In this document: positions 54,157-62,374 of the stretch, piece by piece
How the letters are laid out: every line of letters starts with the position of its first letter
How positions within the stretch are numbered: the stretch's first letter is position 1
DNA from: an uncultured Senegalimassilia sp.
GTDB taxonomy: Bacteria; Actinomycetota; Coriobacteriia; Coriobacteriales; Eggerthellaceae
Direction of reading: 5' to 3'
NCBI RefSeq assembly: GCF_934630535.1
Contig: NZ_CAKTVU010000005.1
Coordinates: 1-64,000, forward strand
DNA: 64,000 nucleotides
Notes under the pieces: model-generated
Database searches by the model: none
Told to the model about the DNA's origin: nothing
What the model saw: only the letters and a program-made list of their open reading frames with translations
Program-made: the position numbers and the translations under genes

Positions 54157-56883
54157 GTGACCGCAGAAGTCAAGCGTGTGTACGCTTTCGGCAAAGACGC
54201 CGAGGGCAACAACGTCACTGAGGGCAACACGAGCATGAAGGCCATCCTTGGCGGCAAAGGCGCCAACCTGGCCGAAATGGCCAACATCGGCCTGCCGGTG
54301 CCTCCGGGATTCACCATTACGTGCCAAACTTGCATGGAGTATGCCAACGCCGACAACACCTGGCCCGAGGGCGCGCTCGATACCATTCACGAGTATCGCC
54401 TTGACCTGGAGAAGCGCATCGGCAAGAAGATCGGCGACGCTGAAGATCCGCTGCTGGTCTCCGTGCGCTCCGGCGCTCCCATGTCCATGCCGGGCATGAT
54501 GGACACGGTTCTGAACCTGGGCCTGAACGATCAGTCCATCAACGGCCTGATCAAGCAGACGGAGAACCCGCGTTTCGCGTGGGACTCCTATCGCCGCTTC
54601 ATCCAGATGTTCTCCAACGTGGTCATGGGTCTGGACGGCGACCTGTTCGAGAATGCCATCAACGTCATGAAGAACAGCCGCAACGCCGCTTCCGACACCG
54701 ACCTGACCGCAGAGGACCTGCAGGAGCTCGTGGCCGAGTTCAAGAAGATCTTCTCCGAGAACGTCTCCGGCGTCGAGTATCCCAGCCTGCTCGTCGACGG
54801 CGCCGTCGCCTTCCCGCAGGACCCCATGGTGCAGCTGAAGCTGGCCATCGAGGCCGTGTTCGGCAGCTGGAACAACCCCCGCGCCGTCCTGTACCGCAAG
54901 AAGAACAAGATCGCCGATGACCTGGGCACCGCCGTCAACGTGCAGTGCATGGTGTTCGGCAACAAGGGCAACACCTCCGCCACCGGCGTCGCGTTCACGC
55001 GCAACCCCGCCAACGGCCAGAAGGAGTTCTACGGCGACTACCTGGTCAACGCCCAGGGCGAGGACGTCGTGGCCGGCATCCGCAACACCAGCCCCATCGC
55101 CGAGCTGAAGCATGTGGCGGGCCTTGAAGAGGCCGGCAAGCAGCTCGAGGAGATCTTCGTCGTCCTCGAGAACCACTTCCGCGACATGTGCGACATCGAG
55201 TTCACCATCGAGCAGGGCAAGCTGTACATGCTGCAGACCCGCGTCGGCAAACGTACCGCCGCCGCCGCGCTGCACATCGCCATCGAGATGGAGAAGGAGG
55301 GCCTCATCTCCAAGGAGGAGGCCGTCATGCGCGTCGAGCCCGAGCAGCTCGACCAGCTGCTGCACCCGCAGTTCGATAAGAACGCCGAGTACGACGTGCT
55401 GGCTCGTGGCCTGAACGCCTCCCCGGGCGCTGCCGTCGGCGAGGCCGTGTTCTCCGCTGCCGACGCCGTGGCCGCCGCAGAGGCCGGCCGCAAGTGCGTG
55501 CTCGTCCGCTGGGAGACCAACCCCGACGACCTGGCCGGCATGATCGCCGCCGAGGGCATCCTGACCAGCCATGGCGGCAAGACCTCCCATGCTGCCGTTA
55601 TCGCCCGCGGCATGGGCGCCCCGTGCGTGTGCGGCGTCGAGGCCCTCAAGATCGACGCCGAGAAGAAGCAGGCCGTCGTCTCCGGCACCGATGTGGTCAT
55701 CAAGGAAGGCGACATGATCTCGCTGGACGGCACCACCGGCATCGTGGTGCTCGGCGCCGTCGAGCTGGTGCTTCCCGAGCTCACCGGCGACCTGGACACC
55801 ATCCTGGAGTGGGCCGACGAGTTCCGTACCCTGGGTGTTCGCGCCAACGCCGACAACCCCGAGGACGCTCAGCTGTCCCGCGACTTCGGTGCGCAGGGCA
55901 TCGGCCTGTGCCGTACCGAGCACATGTTCCTGGGCGATCGCAAGCAGATCATCCAGACCTTTATCTTGAACGAGGACGAGGATGTCCGCCAGAAGGCCGT
56001 CGACCAGCTGTTCGAGGCTCAGACGGGCGACTTCTACGGCATGTTCAAGGCCATGGACGGCCTGCCGGTCATCGTGCGCCTGCTCGATCCGCCGCTGCAT
56101 GAGTTCCTGGAGAGCCCGCGTGCCCTCGACGTCGAGATCGCCCGCCTCGAGGCCACCGGCGGCGACAAGGGCGTCATCGCCGAGAAGCGCGCCCTCATGG
56201 AGCAGATCGACGCCATGGCAGAGGCCAACCCCATGCTGGGTCTTCGCGGCTGCCGCCTGGGCATCGTGTACCCCATCCTCCCTGTGATGCAGGTGCGCGC
56301 CATCGCAACCGCCGCCGCCCAGCTGAAGAAGGAGGGCCTGAACCCGCAGCCCGAGATCATGATCCCGCTGGTGTCCGTGGTCCCCGAGCTGGCCAAGCTG
56401 CGCGAGGTCGCCGAGCAGACCATCGCCGAGGTTGCCGCCGAGCAGGGCGTCGAGCTGGACATCCAGATCGGCACCATGATCGAGCTGCCGCGTGCGGCCG
56501 TCACTGCTGACGAAATCGCCACGAAGGCCGACTTCTTCTCCTTCGGCACCAACGACCTCACCCAGACGACGTTCGGCTTCAGCCGCGACGACGTCGAGGC
56601 CGAGTTCATCCCGCAGTACCTGCAGGAGCGCCTGCTGCCCTTCAACCCGTTCGCCACGGTCGACCCCGGCGTTGCCAAGCTGGTGAAGATGGGCGTCGAG
56701 CTGGGTCACCAGGGCAACCCCGACCTGACCTGCGGCGTGTGCGGCGAGCACGGCGGCGATCCTGACTCCATCCACACGTTCAACGCCATCGGCCTTGACT
56801 ACGTGTCCTGCAGCCCCTATCGCGTGCCGCTGGCCCGTCTGGCCGCCGGCCAGGCTGCCATCGAGGCCAAGAACGCCAAGTAG
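54157..56883 (+). CDS. ppdK: Pyruvate, phosphate dikinase
   Basis: Interconverts pyruvate, ATP and phosphate with PEP, AMP and pyrophosphate; 908 residues. The ATP-grasp domain starts VYAFGKDAEGNNVTEGN and GGKGANLAEM. The swivelling domain has the phosphohistidine loop TSHGGKTSHAAVIARG; its Thr is the regulatory target. The C-terminal TIM barrel ends with the catalytic Cys in LTCGVCGEHGGDP. GTG 54157 has TTAGGAG ahead. In an anaerobe it can work for PEP formation or as a pyrophosphate-linked glycolytic step. Confidence 0.97.
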   Translation: MTAEVKRVYAFGKDAEGNNVTEGNTSMKAILGGKGANLAEMANIGLPVPPGFTITCQTCMEYANADNTWPEGALDTIHEYRLDLEKRIGKKIGDAEDPLLVSVRSGAPMSMPGMMDTVLNLGLNDQSINGLIKQTENPRFAWDSYRRFIQMFSNVVMGLDGDLFENAINVMKNSRNAASDTDLTAEDLQELVAEFKKIFSENVSGVEYPSLLVDGAVAFPQDPMVQLKLAIEAVFGSWNNPRAVLYRKKNKIADDLGTAVNVQCMVFGNKGNTSATGVAFTRNPANGQKEFYGDYLVNAQGEDVVAGIRNTSPIAELKHVAGLEEAGKQLEEIFVVLENHFRDMCDIEFTIEQGKLYMLQTRVGKRTAAAALHIAIEMEKEGLISKEEAVMRVEPEQLDQLLHPQFDKNAEYDVLARGLNASPGAAVGEAVFSAADAVAAAEAGRKCVLVRWETNPDDLAGMIAAEGILTSHGGKTSHAAVIARGMGAPCVCGVEALKIDAEKKQAVVSGTDVVIKEGDMISLDGTTGIVVLGAVELVLPELTGDLDTILEWADEFRTLGVRANADNPEDAQLSRDFGAQGIGLCRTEHMFLGDRKQIIQTFILNEDEDVRQKAVDQLFEAQTGDFYGMFKAMDGLPVIVRLLDPPLHEFLESPRALDVEIARLEATGGDKGVIAEKRALMEQIDAMAEANPMLGLRGCRLGIVYPILPVMQVRAIATAAAQLKKEGLNPQPEIMIPLVSVVPELAKLREVAEQTIAEVAAEQGVELDIQIGTMIELPRAAVTADEIATKADFFSFGTNDLTQTTFGFSRDDVEAEFIPQYLQERLLPFNPFATVDPGVAKLVKMGVELGHQGNPDLTCGVCGEHGGDPDSIHTFNAIGLDYVSCSPYRVPLARLAAGQAAIEAKNAK

Positions 56884-56914
56884 GCTAGCGTTTGCGCAAC
56901 AGTCGCATCATGAA

Positions 56915-56945
56915 GGGAGCTCCCGCATGCGGGAGCCCCCTTTTT
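56915..56945 (+). terminator. Intrinsic terminator after ppdK
   Basis: GGG-A-GCTCCCGC pairs with GCGGGAGC-C-CCC around AT and is followed by TTTTT. It is the first of three hairpins with a GGGAGCTC core in this gap. Confidence 0.9.
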
Positions 56946-57011
56946 CGTCCGATGTGCGTAGGGGTTATTTTCGAAACTGGGGTTCGCCTCGAGCAAGAGC
57001 GCGAAATGCGA

Positions 57012-57047
57012 AGAGAACTCCTAATAAGGGAGCTCTCTGTTTCTTTC
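57012..57047 (+). terminator. Second terminator-like hairpin after ppdK
   Basis: AGAGAACTCC (57012-57021) pairs with GGAGCTCTCT (57029-57038) with one mismatch, followed by GTTTCTTT. It shares the GGGAGCTC core with its neighbours. Confidence 0.55.
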
Positions 57048-57096
57048 GCCAAGCGTAGGCTCGCTATTTCCGACAATTGTTGGTTCTTTCTGGAAA

Positions 57097-57130
57097 ACGA
57101 AGGGAGCTCCCATGTGGAAGCTCCCTTCGT
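57097..57130. terminator. Third hairpin, probably bidirectional terminator
   Basis: ACGAAGGGAGCT (57097-57108) pairs perfectly with AGCTCCCTTCGT (57119-57130). On the minus strand it is followed by TTTT, so it can end the cytochrome transcript; on the + strand it follows ppdK at a distance. Confidence 0.75.
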
Positions 57131-57211
57131 TTCGCGATGGGTCGCGATGCCTTCGCAAGGTTTTGGCTCGCTGGCTGTTTTCGATCAATCGCGCCATGCT
57201 TGGAGATGGCT

Positions 57212-57898
57212 CTACTTGACGGCGGATTCTGCGATCTGCTTTCCGGTCTTGTAATCGACCCAGCCCTCAGGCATGCTCGCCGCGGCGTCGTTGTGGCACT
57301 GCGTGCACTGCATCACCGATGCGCGATGCGATTTATGGCAATCGCTGCAGTTGGCCTCGCCGTGATGGTTGCTATGCGGGTTGAACGCTTTGTCTGCAGT
57401 CGCCTTCATCAAGTCCTCGCGCGTGGAAATCTCGGTGCCGCTCGCATCGGTATGGCAGCCGCTTTTCAGGCAGAAGGCGGCCTCATCGCTTGCGTTCTGC
57501 CCGGAATTCTCCTGCAAAGCGGAAATGCTGACTTCAGATAGCGGGTAGAAATAATCGCCCGTGATGGTCTCGGTCACCTCGCCGATCTGCTGCGTGATGC
57601 TCGGGACGTGGCACGACAGGCATTCCACGCCGGCTTCTTTATGCGTGACCACCAGCATGGCGTTCGAGTTCGTCACGTCGTTGCCCCATTTGTCCGTCGC
57701 TTGCGTGTTAGGCTGCGCTTCGTACGTCGCCACGTACGTGCTCATGGGCGTATGGCACACGCCGCAAAAACCTGGCGTGTTGTGCCATGTCCAAAAACCG
57801 ATGCCCGCTAGCACCACAACTGCAACGACGATGCCTGCGATCAGCGGTTTTTGGTTCTTCTTGCTGCGCACGTCTGCGCTGTTCGTCGGTGTCTCCAT
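57212..57898 (-). CDS. Membrane-anchored pentahaem cytochrome c (NrfH/NapC-like)
   Basis: Quinol-oxidising c-type cytochrome that can pass electrons to an exported reductase; 228 residues. One N-terminal helix (about 19-38) anchors it, and the rest faces outward. Haem motifs are CGVCH (45-49), CLSCH (93-97), CSDCH (184-188) and CTQCH (198-202), plus a wider CLKSGCH (143-149) with four residues between the Cys. The first haem region (TPGFCGVCHTPM) is typical of the NapC/NrfH family. ATG 57898 has AAAAGGAG ahead. It follows the flavoprotein gene on the same strand, so the two form an operon and the flavoprotein is the likely partner. Confidence 0.9.
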   Translation of the reverse strand: METPTNSADVRSKKNQKPLIAGIVVAVVVLAGIGFWTWHNTPGFCGVCHTPMSTYVATYEAQPNTQATDKWGNDVTNSNAMLVVTHKEAGVECLSCHVPSITQQIGEVTETITGDYFYPLSEVSISALQENSGQNASDEAAFCLKSGCHTDASGTEISTREDLMKATADKAFNPHSNHHGEANCSDCHKSHRASVMQCTQCHNDAAASMPEGWVDYKTGKQIAESAVK

Positions 57899-58040
57899 GG
57901 AGTGCTCCTTTTGTCTCGGTTCAATCAAGACGCTGAGCGCCCGGAGGGAGATGGGGGCGCTCAGCTAAGGGGGATGATCCGTTCGGTGGCGTTTCGAGGA
58001 CAGCGATAACTCCGAAGCGCGATCCGAAGGTCATGAGTTT

Positions 58041-59693
58041 TTACAGTTCGGCCACGTACTTGCCGATCACGTAGCCCTGCGTGTGGGCACGGCCAAGGGA
58101 CAAGCCCGGCATCCACATGGTGTAGTCGACGCCGGCGAAGAAGTTACCGGCAACGTTGCCGATAGCGAACAGGCCGGGAATCGGCTCCTCGGTACCGTCC
58201 TTGAGCACCTGCATGTGCTTATCGACGTTCACGCCGGACACGATGGCCGATACGCGAACGTGGCGATGGATGCCATAGAACGGCGGGGTATCGATGGGCG
58301 TGAGCCACTTCGCTTGCTTGCCGAAGTCCTCGTCGCTGCCCTTCGCAACCAGCTCGTTGTAGCGCTCGACGGCCTTCTTGAACGCGGCGGCGTCGGTGAT
58401 GCCCAGCTTCTTGGCAAGTTCATCAAGCGTATCTGCCTTAAACGTTGCGATTTGCCCCTCGTAAACGCCCTTTTTCTCGCCAGGCTCTTCGGGCATGTAT
58501 GCCTTGATGGCCTCCTGATCGAACAGCTTGCCCGGCCAGCTTGCAGCCGTCTCGGTGTAGTTGTTGTCGAAGATCTGGCAGTAGTTGCCTTGATCGGCGT
58601 CGCTGCGCAGGAAGTTGTTCATAAGCGACATGCCGCAGGTTTCATCGCAGAAGCGCGTACCGTCCATCTTCACAGCCAAAAACGGCATATCGCACATGGA
58701 GCCCGGACCGCCGTCGAAGTCGTGCAGCATCTTGGTATGACCGAGGTCCTCCATCGCGCCGCCGGCCCAAATGGCCATCTTGTGTCCGTCGCCGGTCTTG
58801 TTCGTCTGCTTGCGGCCGAGGTGCTTCAGGTCCGGAAGGTAGTAGTTCACCATCTCATCGTCGTTTTGGTAATCGCCGGCAGCCAGGATAACGCCCTTTT
58901 TCGCGTTGAACTGGATGTTACCCTCGGCGCCCTTGGCGATAACGCCCGTGATGCCCGATGCGTCGCCCACCAGCTGTTTCGCCTCGGTGGAGTAGAAGAA
59001 GTCGACGCCCTGCTTTTCCGCGTACTCGGCCAACGTCTTCATGCCTTCGCCGGTGTTGTAGGGCTTCGGACCAAAGTCGATGGACAAGTAGTTCATCTCG
59101 TAGTCGTTGACCTTCGCAATGCTCGACGTCCACTTCTTCGTGGTGTCGGAGACCTGCGCGCCGCATTGCTGTGCCAGGTTGAACAGCCACGTGATGGCCT
59201 CGCCGGAGTTCTTCGCCCACAGCTCCACCTGTTCGCGCTTGGCGCGGTAATCATGCTCGGAGATCAGCTTCGACACCACGGCTTCGACGCCGGCGGGATC
59301 GGACTTGTCAAGCAGGATGCCCGTTGCGGTGTTGCCTTGCGAGATGGCGGTGCTTTCCTTCTGGATGACGGCGACGCTCGCGCCGGCTTCCTTGGCGGTG
59401 ATGGCGGCGGGGATGCCTGCGGCGCCAGCGCCAACGATCACGACGTCGTAATCCTTCGTGGTTTTCACGTCCTTGATCGGCTCGGGTGCGCTCAGGAAGC
59501 TCGGAAGCCCTGCGCGCTCGTGGCCTGCCGCGGTGGTTGCGGCGGTCGAACCGCCGTTTGCCGCCTTGCCTGAATCGGATGCGCTCGATGCCGCTTTCGG
59601 TGCGCAGCCGCCCAGAAGCGATGCTCCCGCGACGCCTGCTGCCGCCAGCCCGCTCATCTTGAGCAGATCGCGACGCGACATTTCCTTGGACAT
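58041..59693 (-). CDS. Exported FAD-binding reductase (fumarate reductase flavoprotein type)
   Basis: A 550-residue flavoprotein of the FrdA/FccA/urocanate-reductase superfamily. The N-terminus has a twin-arginine signal (SRRDLLKMSG, R7-R8) ending in a lipobox-like LLGGC (Cys30), so it may be a Tat-exported lipoprotein. FAD is bound at VVIVGAGAAGIPA (GxGxxG, 88-93). The C-terminus has IPGLFAIGNVAGNFFAGVDY and a closing FAD loop. No haem or FMN domain is present, so electrons probably come from the adjacent cytochrome. Eggerthella encodes many such reductases, including the Cgr1/Cgr2 pair; the acceptor here is unknown. ATG 59693 has AAAGGAG ahead. Confidence 0.9.
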   Translation of the reverse strand: MSKEMSRRDLLKMSGLAAAGVAGASLLGGCAPKAASSASDSGKAANGGSTAATTAAGHERAGLPSFLSAPEPIKDVKTTKDYDVVIVGAGAAGIPAAITAKEAGASVAVIQKESTAISQGNTATGILLDKSDPAGVEAVVSKLISEHDYRAKREQVELWAKNSGEAITWLFNLAQQCGAQVSDTTKKWTSSIAKVNDYEMNYLSIDFGPKPYNTGEGMKTLAEYAEKQGVDFFYSTEAKQLVGDASGITGVIAKGAEGNIQFNAKKGVILAAGDYQNDDEMVNYYLPDLKHLGRKQTNKTGDGHKMAIWAGGAMEDLGHTKMLHDFDGGPGSMCDMPFLAVKMDGTRFCDETCGMSLMNNFLRSDADQGNYCQIFDNNYTETAASWPGKLFDQEAIKAYMPEEPGEKKGVYEGQIATFKADTLDELAKKLGITDAAAFKKAVERYNELVAKGSDEDFGKQAKWLTPIDTPPFYGIHRHVRVSAIVSGVNVDKHMQVLKDGTEEPIPGLFAIGNVAGNFFAGVDYTMWMPGLSLGRAHTQGYVIGKYVAEL

Positions 59694-60012
59694 GAGTAAC
59701 TCCTTTCGGTATGCGAGCCCCGCATTTCGCTTGCATGCTCGACGGGGCAGAGCAACGATCCCTTCGCCCTCCAAAACTCGTTGCTGTGCCCTGCACAATA
59801 TCTTCACAAACACGTCGATTCATCAGCCTCTTGGGAAATCAGGGGGACTATTTCCATAACCCCTTGAAATAACCCGCTCTTGAACAGGCAATACTCGCGC
59901 TATTGTTTCCGCCCGCGTTAGCGTTGCACCTAAGAGGTCGTATACAATTGAGGAAGGGAGAGGGGGTTACATGGATATATAACCCCATTGGATGAGGTGA
60001 TGGGGGACGGTT
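59694..60012. promoter_or_regulatory. Divergent control region with repeated ATAACCC sites
   Basis: The gap between the flavoprotein operon and its LuxR-type regulator holds four copies of one motif: ATAACCCC at 59856-59863, ATAACCC at 59869-59875 (13 bases apart, same face), and an inverted pair GGGGTTA (59963-59969) with TAACCCC (59980-59986). The pair forms a dyad close to the regulator start. These are good candidates for binding sites of the LuxR-type regulator next door. That they are bound is inferred. Confidence 0.45.
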
Positions 60013-61545
60013 GTGCATAGTTCGAATGTAGCGGCGCAGAATGTCGCGCAGGTGAAGCCATCGAGCGGCGATCAGGCGCAAGAGAAGAAGGCGCACCGTC
60101 CTTTGCGTGATGTGCTGGTGCCTATCCCGTTGGCATTTCTAGGGTTGGGCATCTACCGCGCCTGGATAGAGATTACCTTCGTGGGGTCGTTCGTCAGCTT
60201 CCCGGCTTTTTCCGTTTCCATGCGCGATTTGTTCGATTTCACCGCTATCGTCGAAATGCTGGCGTGCGTGGCGCTTGCGCGTAGAATCGGCCCGCTGTTC
60301 AGCAGAAGCCGGGTGTATATCCTTTGCGGCTGTTTCATGCTGTCGTCTACCGTGCTGCTGTTTGCGTCGTATTTCATGCCATCGCTCGCGTCGCAGCTTG
60401 GCGTTGCGAGTTCGGTTCTCGGCGGTTTGGGCCTGGGCTTGATCATCTTGATTTTCAGCGAGCTGTATGGGTGCTTGAATCCCATACGCGTGACGCTGTA
60501 TTACGCGTCGTCTCTGGCGTTCGGTGCGCTGATCGTGTATGTGTTCATGGGCTTTAAGATGCCGTGGTTGTTTGTTATGACGACGTTGCTTCCCGTAGCG
60601 GCCCTGCTGTGCGCTCGACACGGTTTCGAGTTGCTGCCTGAAGGCGAACGGCCGCAGAAAACGTGGGTGAGCGTCTCCGTGCCGTGGAAGATCATGCTGC
60701 TCATGGGCTTCTTCGCGTTTTCATACGGCATTATCGAATCGAGTGCTTACCGTGGCGCGTTCGGGCCGCATTCGTCGCCGGGAACGTTCATTGTGGCCGT
60801 GCTCGTGGTCATCGGCGTGCTGGTGCAACGCGACAAATTCGATTTCAACGTGCTTTGCCGCATCGCATTGCCGCTGACGGTGGTTGCGTTATTCTCCATT
60901 TCCGTCTTTGGTTTTGCCGATGACATGTTCGGCGGGTATTGCGTGGCGGGTGGCTACACCGCGTTCACCATCCTGATTATGGTGTTGTGCTCGAACCTGT
61001 GCTATCGCTACGGCGTGTCGGCGATATGGCTGTTCGGAATAGAGCGCAGCCTTCGCCTCATATTCATGTTTCTGGGCCGGTGCGTGTATGAATACGGGTC
61101 GATGGTCGATGTCGGCGGTGTGCGCGGCACCACTATCGCCATCGGCATAGCTATCGTCGCCGTGATCATGGGAACGTTTGTGCTGCTGTCTCAAAAGGAG
61201 CTTTCCAACAAATGGGGAGCGTCATTTCTCGATGGCTCGCAGGCAGATGGGCGGGCGGTGCGCAAGCAGGAGATCGTCGATCGCTGCGAGCTTTTAGCGA
61301 AGCGATTCGGGTTGACGTCGCGTGAGACCGAGGTGCTTATGCTCCTGGCGCAACGTAAGACCGTCGGGCAGATCGAGCGCGAGCTGTTCATCGCTAACGG
61401 TACCGCGAAAGCGCATGTGCGCCATGTGTATCAGAAGTTCGATATCCATTCGCGCGAGGAGCTGTTCGATCTGATCGGCATCGATGGGCTGCAAAGCAAC
61501 GCGGACGCTTCGGTCGAAGAGCTCGCTGCTGGCAAGCACGCCTGA
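60013..61545 (+). CDS. Membrane-bound LuxR-family transcriptional regulator
   Basis: A 510-residue regulator with about 12 predicted membrane helices (about residues 35-395) and a C-terminal LuxR-type HTH (about 433-490: LTSRETEVLMLLAQRKTVGQ and on through TAKAHVRHVYQKFDIHS). The membrane part is thought to sense a substrate, as in the large LuxR families of Eggerthella that sit beside reductase genes. It is divergent from the flavoprotein-cytochrome operon and most likely controls it. The GTG start follows GGGGGAC at a suitable distance. Confidence 0.92.
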   Translation: MHSSNVAAQNVAQVKPSSGDQAQEKKAHRPLRDVLVPIPLAFLGLGIYRAWIEITFVGSFVSFPAFSVSMRDLFDFTAIVEMLACVALARRIGPLFSRSRVYILCGCFMLSSTVLLFASYFMPSLASQLGVASSVLGGLGLGLIILIFSELYGCLNPIRVTLYYASSLAFGALIVYVFMGFKMPWLFVMTTLLPVAALLCARHGFELLPEGERPQKTWVSVSVPWKIMLLMGFFAFSYGIIESSAYRGAFGPHSSPGTFIVAVLVVIGVLVQRDKFDFNVLCRIALPLTVVALFSISVFGFADDMFGGYCVAGGYTAFTILIMVLCSNLCYRYGVSAIWLFGIERSLRLIFMFLGRCVYEYGSMVDVGGVRGTTIAIGIAIVAVIMGTFVLLSQKELSNKWGASFLDGSQADGRAVRKQEIVDRCELLAKRFGLTSRETEVLMLLAQRKTVGQIERELFIANGTAKAHVRHVYQKFDIHSREELFDLIGIDGLQSNADASVEELAAGKHA

Positions 61546-61556
61546 TCGGCGCTGGC

Positions 61557-61739
61557 TTAACGGTCGATGGGACGCAGCTGCGCGAGGGTGCTCAGGCGTT
61601 CCTGCTCTTCGCGTTGCTGCAGGTCGGCCATCACCACGTGGCCCGCCATGGCGATGTCGCGGCACTTATCGGGGGCAAGGTGCGAGGATGCGCTTTCCTC
61701 CGGCTTATTGCGGCAAAACCGCGTAGTGCGGTGCGTCAC
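61557..61739 (-). CDS. Possible 60-residue protein coupled to the response regulator
   Basis: A short frame whose GTG overlaps the response regulator stop as GTGA, the pattern of translational coupling. The 60 residues end with a polar helix (MADLQQREEQERLSTLAQL). No family is recognised and coding potential is uncertain, so this may be chance. Confidence 0.3.
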   Translation of the reverse strand: MTHRTTRFCRNKPEESASSHLAPDKCRDIAMAGHVVMADLQQREEQERLSTLAQLRPIDR

Positions 61740-62374
61740 AGGTCGAGCAGCTTATGACGTAGCGCGTAATCGACGGCATCGGCGCGTGTTTTCAGATGAA
61801 GCTTCTTATATATCTTGCTACGATGCGCCTCAACGGTTTTCACGGACAGGAACATCATCTTGCTAATCTCCTTGTTGGTGTGCCCGCGGGCTATCAGCTG
61901 CAGGATTTCCAGTTCACGGCTGGACAGTTGTTGGATTGACGGGTCGCTTGAGCCGCTCGTCGAGTGTTTTGCCAACAGCTCGACCATGGTGGGGTGGATA
62001 TAGCTGCCGCCGTTGGCAACGTCGTGCACGGCCTGGCGCAGTTGCTCAGGCGTGGAGTTCTTCAGCACGTATCCTGCTGCCCCGCCTCGCAGCGTGTACA
62101 GCAGGTATTCCGGCTCTGCGAACATGGTGAGGATAACCACTTTGGTATCTGGGAAATCCTTTGCCGTCTTTTCGCACGCGATAAGCCCGCTTTGCCCGGG
62201 CGGCATGGATATATCCAATAGCAGCACGTCGGGTTTGTAGCGGGCCACCAGGGAATACGCCTCCGTTCCCTCGGCGGCTTCGGCCACAACCTCGATATCG
62301 GGATCAGCGTCAAGCAGCATTTTTATGCCGGTTCGTACCACTACATGGTCATCGGCGAGCACTACGCTGATCAT
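61736..62374 (-). CDS. NarL/LuxR-family response regulator
   Basis: A 212-residue two-component response regulator. The receiver domain has Asp54 (LLLDISMPPG) as phosphorylation site, with DDH at the start, Thr in ILTMFA and Lys in GYVLKNSTPEQL. A LuxR-type HTH follows (LSSRELEILQLIARGHTNKE, then VKTVEAHRSKIYKKL). It overlaps the kinase gene stop as ATGA, so the pair is coupled. Targets are unknown; the divergent lipoprotein gene is the nearest candidate. Confidence 0.95.
   Translation of the reverse strand: MISVVLADDHVVVRTGIKMLLDADPDIEVVAEAAEGTEAYSLVARYKPDVLLLDISMPPGQSGLIACEKTAKDFPDTKVVILTMFAEPEYLLYTLRGGAAGYVLKNSTPEQLRQAVHDVANGGSYIHPTMVELLAKHSTSGSSDPSIQQLSSRELEILQLIARGHTNKEISKMMFLSVKTVEAHRSKIYKKLHLKTRADAVDYALRHKLLDL

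Noticed and set aside
54139..56775. Open frame of 878 codons on the minus strand opposite ppdK
   Set aside because: Antisense shadow rich in Leu, Val, Gly and His; ppdK is complete on the + strand.
58041..59693. Assignment as cardiac glycoside reductase Cgr2 or fumarate reductase
   Set aside because: The superfamily is large in this lineage and substrate residues could not be matched; only the general class is supported.
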